A stretch of DNA of 64,000 nt from Comamonas piscis (GCF_014109725.1 NZ_CP058554.1:5022001-5086000), one strand, 5' to 3'; shown: positions 25,186 to 34,291, counted from the first letter of the stretch. Translations and numbers: made by a program. Notes: generated by a model not told the origin, from the letters alone.

Positions 25186-25809
25186 TTAACGAGAATACAA
25201 TTCGACGATCAGCGATTCGTTGATGTCTGCACCGAATTCATCGCGGTCAGGAGCCTTCTTGAAGACGCCTTCAGCCTTGTCGGCCGTCACGTCCACCCAA
25301 GCGGGGAAGCCCACTTGACCGGCCAGTTGCAGCGACTCAATGATACGGGCTTGCTTCTTGGACTTTTCGCGCACAGCAACCACGTCGCCTTCCTTCACAG
25401 AGTAGGAAGGAATGTTGACGGATTGACCGTTCACGGTGATGGCCTTGTGGGACACCAGCTGACGCGATTCGGAGCGCGTCGAGCCAAAGCCCATGCGGTA
25501 CACCACGTTGTCCAGACGGCTTTCCAGCAGGCTCAGCAGGTTGGCGCCGGTGTTGCCACGGCGACGGTCTGCTTCAGCGAAGTAACGGCGGAATTGCTTC
25601 TCCAGCACACCGTAGGTGCGCTTGACTTTTTGCTTTTCACGCAGTTGCAGACCGTAGTCCGAGGTACGCGTGCCGGAGGTACGGCCGTGTTGACCTGGCT
25701 TGGTGTCCAGCTTGACCTTGTCCGCGATAGAGCGACGTGCGCTCTTCAGGAACAGGTCTACGCCTTCGCGGCGGGAAAGTTTGCCCTTAGGGCCAATAAA
25801 ACGTGCCAC
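25186..25809 (-). CDS. rpsD: 30S ribosomal protein S4
   Basis: 207 residues. The N-terminal domain begins ARFIGPKGKLSRREG without the zinc-cysteine cluster, and the S4 RNA-binding domain includes RLDNVVYRMGFGSTRSESRQLVSH near residues 95-120. It nucleates 30S assembly; in E. coli it also represses its operon by binding mRNA. It lies 81 bp after rpsK, in a spacer with two inverted repeats. Confidence 0.98.
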   Translation of the reverse strand: MARFIGPKGKLSRREGVDLFLKSARRSIADKVKLDTKPGQHGRTSGTRTSDYGLQLREKQKVKRTYGVLEKQFRRYFAEADRRRGNTGANLLSLLESRLDNVVYRMGFGSTRSESRQLVSHKAITVNGQSVNIPSYSVKEGDVVAVREKSKKQARIIESLQLAGQVGFPAWVDVTADKAEGVFKKAPDRDEFGADINESLIVELYSR

Positions 25810-25830
25810 TTGATTTCCTTTTTTCAGCTA

Positions 25831-25872
25831 CCGCATAAATGCGGGAGCCGCCAGAGCACCATGCGCTGGCGG
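25831..25872 (-). promoter_or_regulatory. inverted repeats between rpsK and rpsD
   Basis: A small CCGCAT-AA-ATGCGG repeat at about 25831-25844 and a larger CCGCCAG / CTGGCGG pair (25848-25854 with 25866-25872) precede rpsD. They could affect rpsD translation or transcript processing; no protein target is known from the sequence. Confidence 0.35.
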
Positions 25873-25890
25873 CGGTGGGCTTATGGTGAG

Positions 25891-26295
25891 TTAGATACGA
25901 CGACGCTTTTGAGGGCGGCAGCCGTTGTGCGGGACTGGCGTCACGTCGGAGATCGACGTGATGCGGATGCCCAGTGCACCCAAGGCACGCACCGAAGACT
26001 CGCGACCTGGGCCGGGGCCCTTGATCTCGACGTCCAGGTTCTTGATGCCTTGTTCCATGGCAGCACGGCCGGCCACTTCGGAAGCAACCTGGGCTGCAAA
26101 AGGCGTCGACTTACGCGAACCCTTGAAACCCTGGCCACCCGACGAAGCCCAAGACAGGGAATTGCCTTGGCGGTCGGTGATCGTGATGATGGTGTTGTTG
26201 AACGAAGCGTGAACGTGTGCAATACCGTCAGAAATGTTCTTGCGAACCTTCTTACGTACACGAGCAGCTGCGTTATTTGCAGGAGACTTAGCCAT
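25891..26295 (-). CDS. rpsK: 30S ribosomal protein S11
   Basis: 134 residues with a basic N-terminal tail (NNAAARVRKKVRKN), HVHASFNNTIITITDRQGN and the C-terminal DVTPVPHNGCRPQKRRRI that is highly conserved in bacteria. Platform protein of the 30S subunit. It follows rpsM by 18 bp. Confidence 0.98.
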   Translation of the reverse strand: MAKSPANNAAARVRKKVRKNISDGIAHVHASFNNTIITITDRQGNSLSWASSGGQGFKGSRKSTPFAAQVASEVAGRAAMEQGIKNLDVEIKGPGPGRESSVRALGALGIRITSISDVTPVPHNGCRPQKRRRI

Positions 26296-26313
26296 TGTGT
26301 ACCTTCAATCTCT

Positions 26314-26679
26314 TTATTTCTTCAAAGCCGCTGCGCCCTTGCGCGGACCCTTACGGGTACGGGCATTGGTGCGGGTGCGCTGACCACGCATGGGCAGACC
26401 ACGACGATGACGGAAACCGCGGTAGCAGCCGATGTCCATCAAACGCTTGATGTTCATCGTGGTTTCACGGCGCAGGTCACCTTCCAGAGTCAGGTGAGCG
26501 ATTGCGTCGCGGATCTTTTCCAGATCAGCGTCCGTGAAGTCCTTGACTTTCTTGGAGTAGTCGATACCGGAAGCTTCGCAGATCTTGCGAGCGGTGGTGC
26601 GACCAATGCCATAGATAGCGGTCAGGCCGATCTCCGCATGCTTGTGCGGAGGGATGTTAATACCAGCAATACGTGCCAT
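26314..26679 (-). CDS. rpsM: 30S ribosomal protein S13
   Basis: 121 residues starting ARIAGINIPPHKHAEIGLTAI, with IGRTTARKIC and the basic tail GLPMRGQRTRTNARTRKGPRKG. It binds the head of the 30S subunit and contacts P-site tRNA. It follows rpmJ by 22 bp. Confidence 0.98.
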   Translation of the reverse strand: MARIAGINIPPHKHAEIGLTAIYGIGRTTARKICEASGIDYSKKVKDFTDADLEKIRDAIAHLTLEGDLRRETTMNIKRLMDIGCYRGFRHRRGLPMRGQRTRTNARTRKGPRKGAAALKK

Positions 26680-26701
26680 TTGTGTCCTCTAATACTTTAG
26701 A

Positions 26702-26815
26702 TTAACCTTGGCGCTGCTTATGGCGCTGGTCGGTGCAGATCACGCGTACGACACCCTTGCGACGGATGATCTTGCAGTTACGGCAAATCTTCTTTACCGA
26801 AGCTGAAACTCTCAT
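26702..26815 (-). CDS. rpmJ: 50S ribosomal protein L36, zinc-binding form
   Basis: 37 residues beginning MRVSASVKKICRNCK. The zinc ligands Cys11, Cys14, Cys27 and His32 are all present. It lies between secY and rpsM. The infA gene, often found directly before rpmJ, is absent from the 93-bp spacer to secY. Confidence 0.96.
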   Translation of the reverse strand: MRVSASVKKICRNCKIIRRKGVVRVICTDQRHKQRQG

Positions 26816-26908
26816 TTCATTCTCCTAAAACTTCCATCCGCTCCAGTCCGTGACGGCATTTCAAATATTTAGCCCGAACAGACTGGAGGGCACACTTTCC
26901 TGTCGATC

Positions 26909-28228
26909 TCAGTTTTTGGCTGAGGCCTTGAAGTTCGCCTTCTTCAGGAGCGACTCGTACTGTTGAGACATCATGTAGTTTTGGACCTGGGACATGAAGT
27001 CCATGGTCACCACCACGATGATCAACAAGGAAGTGCCACCGAAATAGAACGGAACGTTGTACTTCAGGATCAAGAACTCTGGCAGCAGACACACGAAGGT
27101 GATGTAAACAGCACCTGCGAGGGTCAAACGCACCAAAATCTTATCAATATAACGTGCTGTCTGATCCCCTGGGCGAATCCCGGGAATAAAGGCACCACTC
27201 TTCTTCAGGTTATCGGCCGTTTCGCGGCTGTTGAAAACCAAGGCCGTATAGAAGAAGCAGAAAAAGATGATCGCTGCGGCATAGAACATCACATAGATCG
27301 GTTGACCAGGAGTCAACGTGCTAGCAATGTCCCTGAGCCAACGCATCGATTCGCCAGCGCTGAACCAGTTCACAACAGTGGCAGGCAGCAAGATGATCGA
27401 GGAAGCGAAGATGGGAGGAATCACACCTGCCATGTTCAGCTTCAGTGGCAAGTGCGAAGACTGGCCACCATACACCTTGTTTCCAACCTGACGGCGCGCG
27501 TAGTTCACCAGGATCTTTCGCTGTCCACGCTCGACAAACACGACGAAGTACGTCACGGCTGCCACTACGAGAACGATGAAGATCGCGGCAATGATGCTCA
27601 TCGCACCAGTACGCACCAATTCGAGCAATCCACCGATGGAGCTGGGGAGACCCGCAGCGATACCAGCAAAAATCAGAATCGAGATTCCGTTGCCCAAACC
27701 ACGCTCGGTGATCTGTTCACCCAACCACATCAGGAACATCGTACCGGCGGTCAAGCTGACCACGGCGGTAAGACGGAACCCGAAACCGGGGCTGAGAACC
27801 AAGCCAGCAGTACCTTCCAACGCTACGGCAATGCCCAGCGATTGGAAGAGCGCAAGCGCCAGTGCACCGTAACGGGTGTACTGCGTGATCTTGCGACGAC
27901 CGGCTTCGCCCTCTTTCTTCATCTGTTCGAATGTCGGGACGACGTAAGTCATCAATTGCATGATGATCGATGCCGAGATGTACGGCATGATCCCCAAGGC
28001 AAACACGGTGAAGCGCGAGAGCGCTCCGCCCGAGAACATGTTGAACAGGTTAAGAATGCCACCCTGTTGGCCATTGAACAGCTGCTGCAACTGGTTGGGA
28101 TCGATACCAGGCACCGGAATATGAGCTCCGATGCGGTAGACGATCAGCGCCAGCAACAGAAAAACCAAACGACGACGCAGATCGCCGTATTTACCGGTCT
28201 TTGCAATAGTTGCGGTGTTCGTAGCCAC
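26909..28228 (-). CDS. secY: preprotein translocase subunit SecY
   Basis: 439 residues with ten membrane segments. The first cytoplasmic part GKYGDLRRRLVFLLLALIVYRIG and the plug region IPVPGID are typical, as is the C-terminal YESLLKKANF. It forms the SecYEG channel for exported and membrane proteins. It follows rplO by 21 bp inside the spc operon. Confidence 0.98.
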   Translation of the reverse strand: MATNTATIAKTGKYGDLRRRLVFLLLALIVYRIGAHIPVPGIDPNQLQQLFNGQQGGILNLFNMFSGGALSRFTVFALGIMPYISASIIMQLMTYVVPTFEQMKKEGEAGRRKITQYTRYGALALALFQSLGIAVALEGTAGLVLSPGFGFRLTAVVSLTAGTMFLMWLGEQITERGLGNGISILIFAGIAAGLPSSIGGLLELVRTGAMSIIAAIFIVLVVAAVTYFVVFVERGQRKILVNYARRQVGNKVYGGQSSHLPLKLNMAGVIPPIFASSIILLPATVVNWFSAGESMRWLRDIASTLTPGQPIYVMFYAAAIIFFCFFYTALVFNSRETADNLKKSGAFIPGIRPGDQTARYIDKILVRLTLAGAVYITFVCLLPEFLILKYNVPFYFGGTSLLIIVVVTMDFMSQVQNYMMSQQYESLLKKANFKASAKN

Positions 28229-28249
28229 TGATGAATCTTTCAGAAAAGG

Positions 28250-28681
28250 TTAGGCGAGACTACCGCCAGCAGCTTCGATCGCAGCCTTGGCACCAGCAGT
28301 GGCGCCAATGCCGTTCAGCTTGACAGCCTTGGACAGTTCACCCGTGTTGATTACCTTGACTACCTTGGCGCGTTGGCCAACCAGACCGGCTTGCTTGAGC
28401 ACAACCAGGTTCACCTCCGCAGCGCCCAGCTGCTCGAGAGCAGTCAGGGACACTTCGGCGTTGAATTTCAACGTGGTGGACTTGAAGCCGCGCTTAGGCA
28501 GACGACGCTGCAAAGGCATCTGACCGCCTTCGAAGCCTACCTTGTGGTAGCCGCCCGAACGCGATTTCTGACCCTTGTGGCCACGGCCGGCGGTCTTACC
28601 CAGACCCGAACCGATGCCGCGACCCACGCGACGCTTAGCGTGCTTGGCACCTGCTGCAGGCTTGATGCTATTGAGTTCCAT
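28250..28681 (-). CDS. rplO: 50S ribosomal protein L15
   Basis: 143 residues from MELNSIKPAAGAKHAKRRVG; two in-frame start codons (TTG, ATG) lie directly before, but this start matches the family. GRGHKGQKSRSGGYHKVGFEGGQMPLQ-type segments near residues 35-60 contact 23S rRNA. Spacing to rpmD is 11 bp. Confidence 0.96.
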   Translation of the reverse strand: MELNSIKPAAGAKHAKRRVGRGIGSGLGKTAGRGHKGQKSRSGGYHKVGFEGGQMPLQRRLPKRGFKSTTLKFNAEVSLTALEQLGAAEVNLVVLKQAGLVGQRAKVVKVINTGELSKAVKLNGIGATAGAKAAIEAAGGSLA

Positions 28682-28692
28682 CATCAATCCTT

Positions 28693-28875
28693 TCAGATAA
28701 CCTTCACCAGGTAGGCGATCTTGTTAATCATACCGCGCACTTCAGGGGTGTCCTTCAGTTCGCTGATGCTGTTCAGCTTGCGCAGACCCAGACCACGCAC
28801 GGTGGCGCGGTGGTCTTCCTTGGTACCAATCGGGCTACGCACCAGTTGGACCTTCACAGTTTGTTGCGTTGTCAT
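28693..28875 (-). CDS. rpmD: 50S ribosomal protein L30
   Basis: 60 residues: VKVQLVRSPIGTKEDHRATV followed by RGLGLRKLNSISELKDTPEVRGMI in the standard bacterial arrangement. Between rpsE and rplO with 11-bp gaps. Confidence 0.97.
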   Translation of the reverse strand: MTTQQTVKVQLVRSPIGTKEDHRATVRGLGLRKLNSISELKDTPEVRGMINKIAYLVKVI

Positions 28876-28886
28876 AGTGACTCCGA

Positions 28887-29405
28887 TCAGACGAACAGGT
28901 CTTCAACCGACTTGCCACGCTTTGCTGCCACTTCCGAAGGGGTCGTGGAGTTGTTCAAAGCGTCGAAAGTGGCGCGAACCATGTTGTAGGGATTCGACGA
29001 ACCATGGCTCTTGGCCACGATGTCGGTGATACCCAGAACTTCGAAGACGGCGCGCATTGGGCCGCCGGCGATGATACCGGTACCCTTGGGAGCAGGAGCC
29101 AACATTACGTTGGCAGCGCCATGGTGACCCATCACTTTGTGATGCAGGGTGCCGTTCTTGAGCGACACCTTGATCATGTTGCGACGGGCTTCTTCCATAG
29201 CCTTCTGCACGGCAGCAGGCACTTCCTTGGACTTGCCCTTGCCCATGCCAACGCGGCCGTCACCATCGCCAACCACGGTCAGTGCAGCGAAGCCGAGAAT
29301 ACGACCACCCTTCACAACCTTGGTGACGCGGTTGACCGCGATCATTTTTTCGCGCAAACCGTCGTCATTCGCCTGGTCTTGCACTTTGGGGGAAAATTTA
29401 GCCAT
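28887..29405 (-). CDS. rpsE: 30S ribosomal protein S5
   Basis: 172 residues. The double-stranded RNA-binding part includes VNRVTKVVKGGRILGFAALT, then VGMGKGKSKEVPAAVQKAMEEAR; the C-terminal half has GTGIIAGGPMRAVFEVLGI. It supports decoding accuracy and lies between rplR and rpmD. Confidence 0.98.
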   Translation of the reverse strand: MAKFSPKVQDQANDDGLREKMIAVNRVTKVVKGGRILGFAALTVVGDGDGRVGMGKGKSKEVPAAVQKAMEEARRNMIKVSLKNGTLHHKVMGHHGAANVMLAPAPKGTGIIAGGPMRAVFEVLGITDIVAKSHGSSNPYNMVRATFDALNNSTTPSEVAAKRGKSVEDLFV

Positions 29406-29420
29406 TTCTATCCACTCCGC

Positions 29421-29786
29421 TTAGAACTGCAGGCCGGCTTCGCGGGCTGCATCAGCCAGAGCCTTGACGCGGCCGTGGTAGGCAAAACCTGCACGGTCGA
29501 ATGCAACCTTTTCAACGCCAGCGGCCTTCGCTTTTTCAGCGATGCGCTTGCCGATGAAAGTAGCTGCGGCGGTGTTGCCACCCTTGCCGGCAGCGCCCAG
29601 GTTGCCGCGCACTTCGGCTTCTGCCGTAGATGCGGTAGCAATTACCTTGGTGCCGTCGCCAGAAATGATCGTGGCATAGATATGGAGGTTCGTACGGTTC
29701 ACCGTCAAACGCGCAACGCCTTGGTTGGCAATGCGGATACGGGTTTGCAGGGAACGACGAAGACGCTGCTGTTTCTTGTTCAACAT
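29421..29786 (-). CDS. rplR: 50S ribosomal protein L18
   Basis: 121 residues starting MLNKKQQRLRRSLQTRIRI, with RLTVNRTNLHIYATIIS and the C-terminal FDRAGFAYHGRVKALADAAREAGLQF typical of L18, which binds 5S rRNA. 11 bp after rplF. Confidence 0.98.
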   Translation of the reverse strand: MLNKKQQRLRRSLQTRIRIANQGVARLTVNRTNLHIYATIISGDGTKVIATASTAEAEVRGNLGAAGKGGNTAAATFIGKRIAEKAKAAGVEKVAFDRAGFAYHGRVKALADAAREAGLQF

Positions 29787-29797
29787 GATGCAGCTCC

Positions 29798-30331
29798 TTA
29801 TTTCTTCTTAGTCTCTTTGATCGTGACCTTCTCATCCGAATAACGGATGCCCTTACCCTTGTAGGGCTCAGGAGGGCGAACGGCACGAATCTCAGCTGCC
29901 AGCTGACCAACGCGTTGGCGGTCAGCACCCTTGATCACCACTTCCGTAGGGGTAGGGGTGGCCACGGTGATGCCAGCAGGCATTTCAAAGTTGACTGGGT
30001 GGGAATAACCAACGCTCAGGTTCAGCTTGCTGCCAGAAGCAGCGGCTTTGTAACCCACGCCGACGAGGGACAGCTTCTTTTCGAAGCCTTTGCTCACGCC
30101 AACCACCATGTTGTTCACCAGCTGACGCATGGTGCCGCTCATGGCATTGGCTTCACGGGAGTCGTTCACCGGCTCGAAAGCCAGCTTACCGTCGTTGTTG
30201 GAAACCTTCACCAGCACGTTAGGGGTCAGCAGCAGCGTGCCGCCTGCGCCCTTGACGCTGATTTGGTCTTCCTTGATGGAGACATCCACACCTTGTGGGA
30301 TGCTCACGGGCATTTTTGCTACACGGGACAT
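29798..30331 (-). CDS. rplF: 50S ribosomal protein L6
   Basis: 177 residues with the two L6 domains and the signature PEPYKGKGIRYSDE near residue 155, followed by a lysine tail ETKKK. A good AAGGAGA site precedes ATG 30331. Between rpsH and rplR. Confidence 0.98.
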   Translation of the reverse strand: MSRVAKMPVSIPQGVDVSIKEDQISVKGAGGTLLLTPNVLVKVSNNDGKLAFEPVNDSREANAMSGTMRQLVNNMVVGVSKGFEKKLSLVGVGYKAAASGSKLNLSVGYSHPVNFEMPAGITVATPTPTEVVIKGADRQRVGQLAAEIRAVRPPEPYKGKGIRYSDEKVTIKETKKK

Positions 30332-30357
30332 GTCAGTATTTCTCCTTCAATGCCACG

Positions 30358-30753
30358 TTAAGCCACATAGCAAAGCACTTCACCGCCGACACCGGCAGCG
30401 CGCGCTTTACGATCGGTCATCACACCCTTAGGCGTGGTCACGATGGCAACGCCCAGGCCGTTTTGGACCTGTGGAATTGCTGTGTAGCCCTTGTAAACAC
30501 GCAGGCCAGGACGGCTTACGCGCTCGATACGTTCGATCACTGGGCGACCGGCGTAGTACTTCAAGGTAATTGCGAGTTCAGACTTGCCATCTTCGGTCTT
30601 CACTTCGAAGCCATCGATGTAACCCTCGTCCTTCAAAACCTGTGCAATGGCAACCTTCACTTTGGAAGAAGGAACCAGAACAACGGCTTTCGACACCATT
30701 TGTGCGTTACGGATACGGGTCAGCAAGTCAGCGATTGGATCACTCATGCTCAT
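30358..30753 (-). CDS. rpsH: 30S ribosomal protein S8
   Basis: 131 residues from MSMSDPIADLLTRIRNAQ; an AGGAG site supports this ATG over the internal one. The C-terminal signature STPKGVMTDRKAR appears as TTPKGVMTDRKARAAGVGGE. In E. coli S8 represses the spc operon by binding the rplE leader; that role is possible but not shown here. Confidence 0.98.
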   Translation of the reverse strand: MSMSDPIADLLTRIRNAQMVSKAVVLVPSSKVKVAIAQVLKDEGYIDGFEVKTEDGKSELAITLKYYAGRPVIERIERVSRPGLRVYKGYTAIPQVQNGLGVAIVTTPKGVMTDRKARAAGVGGEVLCYVA

Positions 30754-30771
30754 GTTTAATCTCCTGACTGC

Positions 30772-31077
30772 TTACCAGCTGGCCTTGGTCACGCCTGGAA
30801 TGGCGCCGACGAATGCCAGTTCACGAATCTTGGCGCGGCCCAGACCGAATTGACGGAAAGTGCCACGGGGACGACCCGTGATTTCGCAACGCGCACGTTG
30901 GCGCGTAGGGTTTGCATTACGAGGCAGCTTTTGCAGGCCTTGACGGGCTGCATCGCGCTCTTCGTCGGAACGCTTAGCGTCGCCGGCGATGGCCTTCAGT
31001 TCTGCATACTTGACTGCATACTTGGCAGCCAGCTTTTCACGCTTCAGTTCGCGTTGGATCAGTGCTTGTTTAGCCAT
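30772..31077 (-). CDS. rpsN: 30S ribosomal protein S14, zinc-independent long form
   Basis: 101 residues. The C-terminal half has RARCEITGRPRGTFRQFGLGR with a single cysteine, so the zinc ribbon of the short form is missing. It starts 8 bp after rplE. Confidence 0.97.
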   Translation of the reverse strand: MAKQALIQRELKREKLAAKYAVKYAELKAIAGDAKRSDEERDAARQGLQKLPRNANPTRQRARCEITGRPRGTFRQFGLGRAKIRELAFVGAIPGVTKASW

Positions 31078-31085
31078 GCATCACC

Positions 31086-31634
31086 TCAGTTCTTGAACGG
31101 GAAGCGGAAAGCCTGCAACAGTGCCTTGCACTCGTCGTCATTCTTCGCAGTCGTCGTAATGCTGATATTGAGACCACGCAGTGCGTCGACTTTGTCGTAC
31201 TCAATTTCAGGGAAGATGATTTGTTCTTTGACGCCGATGTTGTAGTTGCCACGGCCATCAAAGGCGCGGCCAGAAATACCACGGAAGTCACGCACGCGGG
31301 GCAGAGCCACGGTGACGAAACGGTCCAGGAATTCATACATCTGAACGCCACGCAGGGTCACCATGCAGCCGATAGCTTGGCCTTCGCGGATCTTGAAACC
31401 AGCGATAGCCTTCTTGGCCTTGGTCACCACAGGCTTCTGACCAGCAATCTTGGTCAGGTCAGCCACGGCGTTGTCCATCACCTTCTTGTCGGAGACGGCT
31501 TCGCTCACACCCATGTTCAGGGTGATCTTCGTCAGGCGAGGCACTTCCATAGCGGAGGTGTAGCCGAACTTCTTCATCAGTTCGGGAGCAATTTGCTCAC
31601 GGAATTGTTTTTGCAGTCGTGCAACGTTTGCCAT
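31086..31634 (-). CDS. rplE: 50S ribosomal protein L5
   Basis: 182 residues, with YTSAMEVPRLTKITLNMGVSEA near residue 30 and FPEIEYDKVDALRGLNISITTTAK near the C terminus. AAGGAG precedes the start. L5 binds 5S rRNA. Between rplX and rpsN with short gaps. Confidence 0.98.
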   Translation of the reverse strand: MANVARLQKQFREQIAPELMKKFGYTSAMEVPRLTKITLNMGVSEAVSDKKVMDNAVADLTKIAGQKPVVTKAKKAIAGFKIREGQAIGCMVTLRGVQMYEFLDRFVTVALPRVRDFRGISGRAFDGRGNYNIGVKEQIIFPEIEYDKVDALRGLNISITTTAKNDDECKALLQAFRFPFKN

Positions 31635-31644
31635 GTCTTACTCC

Positions 31645-31962
31645 TTAGGCTGCGATTTCAGCGCCATTGGACTTGAACACGCGAACACGTGCGCCGTCGG
31701 CGTTCACCTTGATGCCCACGCGATCAGCCTTGCCGGTTGCCGCATTGAAGATAGCCACGTTGGATTGGTGGATAGGCATAGCCTTGTCCACGATACCGCC
31801 GTTGGTGCCCTTCATGGGGTTTGGCTTGACGTGCTTCTTCACCATGTTGATGCCTTCGATCAACAGGTGGGAGTCGTCAGCGCGCAACGTCACAACGCCG
31901 CGCTTGCCCTTGTCTCGGCCGGTCAGCACGATAACTTCGTCGCCCTTGCGAATCTTGTTCAT
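31645..31962 (-). CDS. rplX: 50S ribosomal protein L24
   Basis: 105 residues with the KOW motif KGDEVIVLTGRDKGKRGVV at the N terminus, then EGINMVKKHVKPN. It initiates 50S assembly. 12 bp after rplN. Confidence 0.98.
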   Translation of the reverse strand: MNKIRKGDEVIVLTGRDKGKRGVVTLRADDSHLLIEGINMVKKHVKPNPMKGTNGGIVDKAMPIHQSNVAIFNAATGKADRVGIKVNADGARVRVFKSNGAEIAA

Positions 31963-31974
31963 GGTGCTATTCCT

Positions 31975-32343
31975 TTAGAGAACTTCAGGTGCCAGCGACA
32001 CGATCTTCATGAACTTTTCGGTACGCAGTTCACGGGTCACGGGGCCGAAGATGCGGGTGCCGATAGGCTCCAGCTTGGCGTTGAGCAACACAGCGGCATT
32101 GCCATCAAATTTGACGAGCGAACCGTCAGGACGGCGAATACCCTTTGCGGTACGCACCACTACTGCACTGTAGATCTCGCCTTTTTTGACGCGACCACGT
32201 GGAGCAGCTTCTTTTACGCTCACCTTGATAATGTCACCAACGCTCGCATAGCGACGGTGCGAACCACCCAGCACTTTGATGCACTGGACAGACTTCGCGC
32301 CGGTATTGTCGGCAACCTCGAGTCGAGATTCTGTCTGGATCAT
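31975..32343 (-). CDS. rplN: 50S ribosomal protein L14
   Basis: 122 residues from MIQTESRLEVADNTGAKSVQ. ATG 32341-32343 was chosen because it matches the family N terminus exactly and GGGAA lies 9 bases upstream; a longer in-frame form adds seven unrelated residues. It is the first gene of the ribosomal block here. The genes that usually precede it (rpsQ, rpmC, rplP) are absent and glpD lies upstream. Confidence 0.97.
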   Translation of the reverse strand: MIQTESRLEVADNTGAKSVQCIKVLGGSHRRYASVGDIIKVSVKEAAPRGRVKKGEIYSAVVVRTAKGIRRPDGSLVKFDGNAAVLLNAKLEPIGTRIFGPVTRELRTEKFMKIVSLAPEVL

Positions 32344-32505
32344 TTCAATATTCCCAACTTGCACCAGCAGACCTGACAGCCCAATAAGAATTAATCCTCA
32401 TGGACAGCCAAGCAGCCAGTCAGTCTTGGGCCCGTCGTCCACACCGCAACCATTTACGATGCTTCTCCTGGGCAGAAACCTCGCGCAATAAACGCGAAGC
32501 CCTCT

Positions 32506-32534
32506 ATTCTGACAGGGCTAACACACTCCGTCAA
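32506..32534 (-). promoter_or_regulatory. candidate sigma-70 promoter of the rplN-rplQ operon
   Basis: On the minus strand TTGACG (32529-32534) and CAGAAT (32506-32511) are separated by exactly 17 bp, about 165 bp before rplN. It is the best promoter-like pair in the 226-bp gap behind glpD, and is needed because the block is detached from the S10 operon. Confidence 0.55.
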
Positions 32535-32569
32535 GAGTGCGCACCCAAACCAGCGATAAATTTGTATTT

Positions 32570-34171
32570 TTACGCCACTTTTTCGCCGGCGTACTGTTGC
32601 GCCAGCACCAGGAAGGCGGTCAGCGCCGTATCCGACCCCAATTCTTCCTGCAAGATTTCGGCCACCCGCGGCGCCAGCTTGGCCGCCAGGCGCGCATCCA
32701 GGAACAGCAGGCGGCTGCGGCGCGCCAACACGTCTTCCACGGTGCGCGCGTATTCGCAGCGTGCTGCAAAACGCACCATCGCTTCACTCAGGCCATTGGC
32801 CAGCCATACCTCGGCACCCGGCAAGCTCGCAATAAAGTCTGCCTCGCTGCCGTAGGAATGCATGCCCTGCGCCATGTGCATGCTGTGCTGGGCACGGCCC
32901 GATGCCGGCGTACCGACCAGCGGCAAATGCACGGTCACCCCACCGGGCTTGCGGGGCAGGCGCTGGGCGTCAAAACAGGCATCCAGCACATCTTCGGCCA
33001 TCGCACGGTAGGTGGTCCACTTGCCGCCCGTTACCGTCACCATGCCGGATTTGCTGGTCAGCACCGTGTGCTCACGGCTGATGCCCTTGGTGTTTTCGCC
33101 ATCGTCGTCCTGCGGCTTGACCAGCGGACGCAGGCCAGCCCACATGCTGCGCACATCGGCCATCGTCGGTGCGCGGCTGAGGTACTTGCCCGCCTCGCTC
33201 AGGATGAAATTCAGCTCTTCCTCAAACGGACGGGGTTCGCGCGCCAGGTCATGGCGCGGGGTGTCGGTCGTGCCCAAAATCACCTTGCCCAACCAGGGCA
33301 CGGCAAACAGCACGCGGCCGTCGGCCGTCTTGGGCACCAGCAAGGCATGGTCTGACGGCAGGAAATCTCGGTCCACGACCAGATGCACGCCCTGACTGGG
33401 CGCCACCATCGGCTTGACGGGCTTGCCCATCAGCTCGGCATCCTGCTGGCGCAGGTGGTCGACCCAGGGGCCCGTGGCGTTGACCACGCAGCGCGCACGC
33501 ACGGTGTAGCGCTGGCCGGATTCCGCATCCTTGCAAACCACGCCCGCCACCCGGCCCTCTTCCTGGATCAGCTCGGTCACCGGACAGTAGTTGACGAGCA
33601 AGGCGCCCTTGGCAGCCGCGGTGCGGGCCAGCGCGATCGCTAGGCGGGCATCGTCGAATTGCCCATCCCAGTACTTGACCCCGCCCTTGAGCCCCTTGTT
33701 TTGCACGGTGGGCAGCAGGCGGCGCGTAGCGCCTGCGGAGAGGAACTGCGTCGAGCCCAGGCCAGCCTTGCCCGCCAGCGCGTCATACATCTTGAGCCCG
33801 ATGCCATAGAACGGCGTGTCCAGCATCTTGTAAGAAGGCATCACAAAGGCCAGCGGCTGGGCAATATGTGGCGCGTTGTTAAGCAAGGTGGTGCGCTCGT
33901 GCAAGGCCTCACGCACCAGGGAGATATTGCCCTGGGCCAGGTAGCGCACCCCCCCATGCACCAGCTTGGTGGCGCGGGAGGAGGTGCCCTTGGCAAAGTC
34001 CATCGCCTCGAGCAGCGCGACCTTGAAGCCGCGTGCCGCTGCATCCAGCGCAACGCCCAGGCCGGTCGCCCCCCCACCGACCACCACCAGGTCAAACACC
34101 GGCGTAGCCCCGAGCCGGGCCAGCAAATCGGTACGGTGAACAGACAGCGGTGTGGCAGCAGCAGTGGACAT
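32570..34171 (-). CDS. glpD: aerobic glycerol-3-phosphate dehydrogenase
   Basis: A 533-residue FAD enzyme oxidising sn-glycerol-3-phosphate to dihydroxyacetone phosphate at the inner membrane and feeding electrons to quinone. The FAD motif VVVGGGATGLGVALDAAARG is at about residues 28-47, followed by KGTSSRATKLVHGGVRYL. The C-terminal DAO extension (VEDVLARRSRLLFLDA) is present. It is divergent from glpR with 358 bp between, where TTCG-repeat operators lie next to it. Confidence 0.96.
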   Translation of the reverse strand: MSTAAATPLSVHRTDLLARLGATPVFDLVVVGGGATGLGVALDAAARGFKVALLEAMDFAKGTSSRATKLVHGGVRYLAQGNISLVREALHERTTLLNNAPHIAQPLAFVMPSYKMLDTPFYGIGLKMYDALAGKAGLGSTQFLSAGATRRLLPTVQNKGLKGGVKYWDGQFDDARLAIALARTAAAKGALLVNYCPVTELIQEEGRVAGVVCKDAESGQRYTVRARCVVNATGPWVDHLRQQDAELMGKPVKPMVAPSQGVHLVVDRDFLPSDHALLVPKTADGRVLFAVPWLGKVILGTTDTPRHDLAREPRPFEEELNFILSEAGKYLSRAPTMADVRSMWAGLRPLVKPQDDDGENTKGISREHTVLTSKSGMVTVTGGKWTTYRAMAEDVLDACFDAQRLPRKPGGVTVHLPLVGTPASGRAQHSMHMAQGMHSYGSEADFIASLPGAEVWLANGLSEAMVRFAARCEYARTVEDVLARRSRLLFLDARLAAKLAPRVAEILQEELGSDTALTAFLVLAQQYAGEKVA

Positions 34172-34291
34172 GCGAGGTAGGAAGTAAGGTCAGATAGCTG
34201 CAGCGCTGGGCGAATGGAGCCCGGCACACTGCAAAAAATAATACGCCCAAGCCCTGAAACAGGTTTCGCTTTTGCGCTTTTCTTTCTAAAT

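Noticed and set aside
26816..26908. Expected infA between secY and rpmJ
   Set aside because: The 93-bp spacer has no frame of the right size, so infA must be elsewhere.
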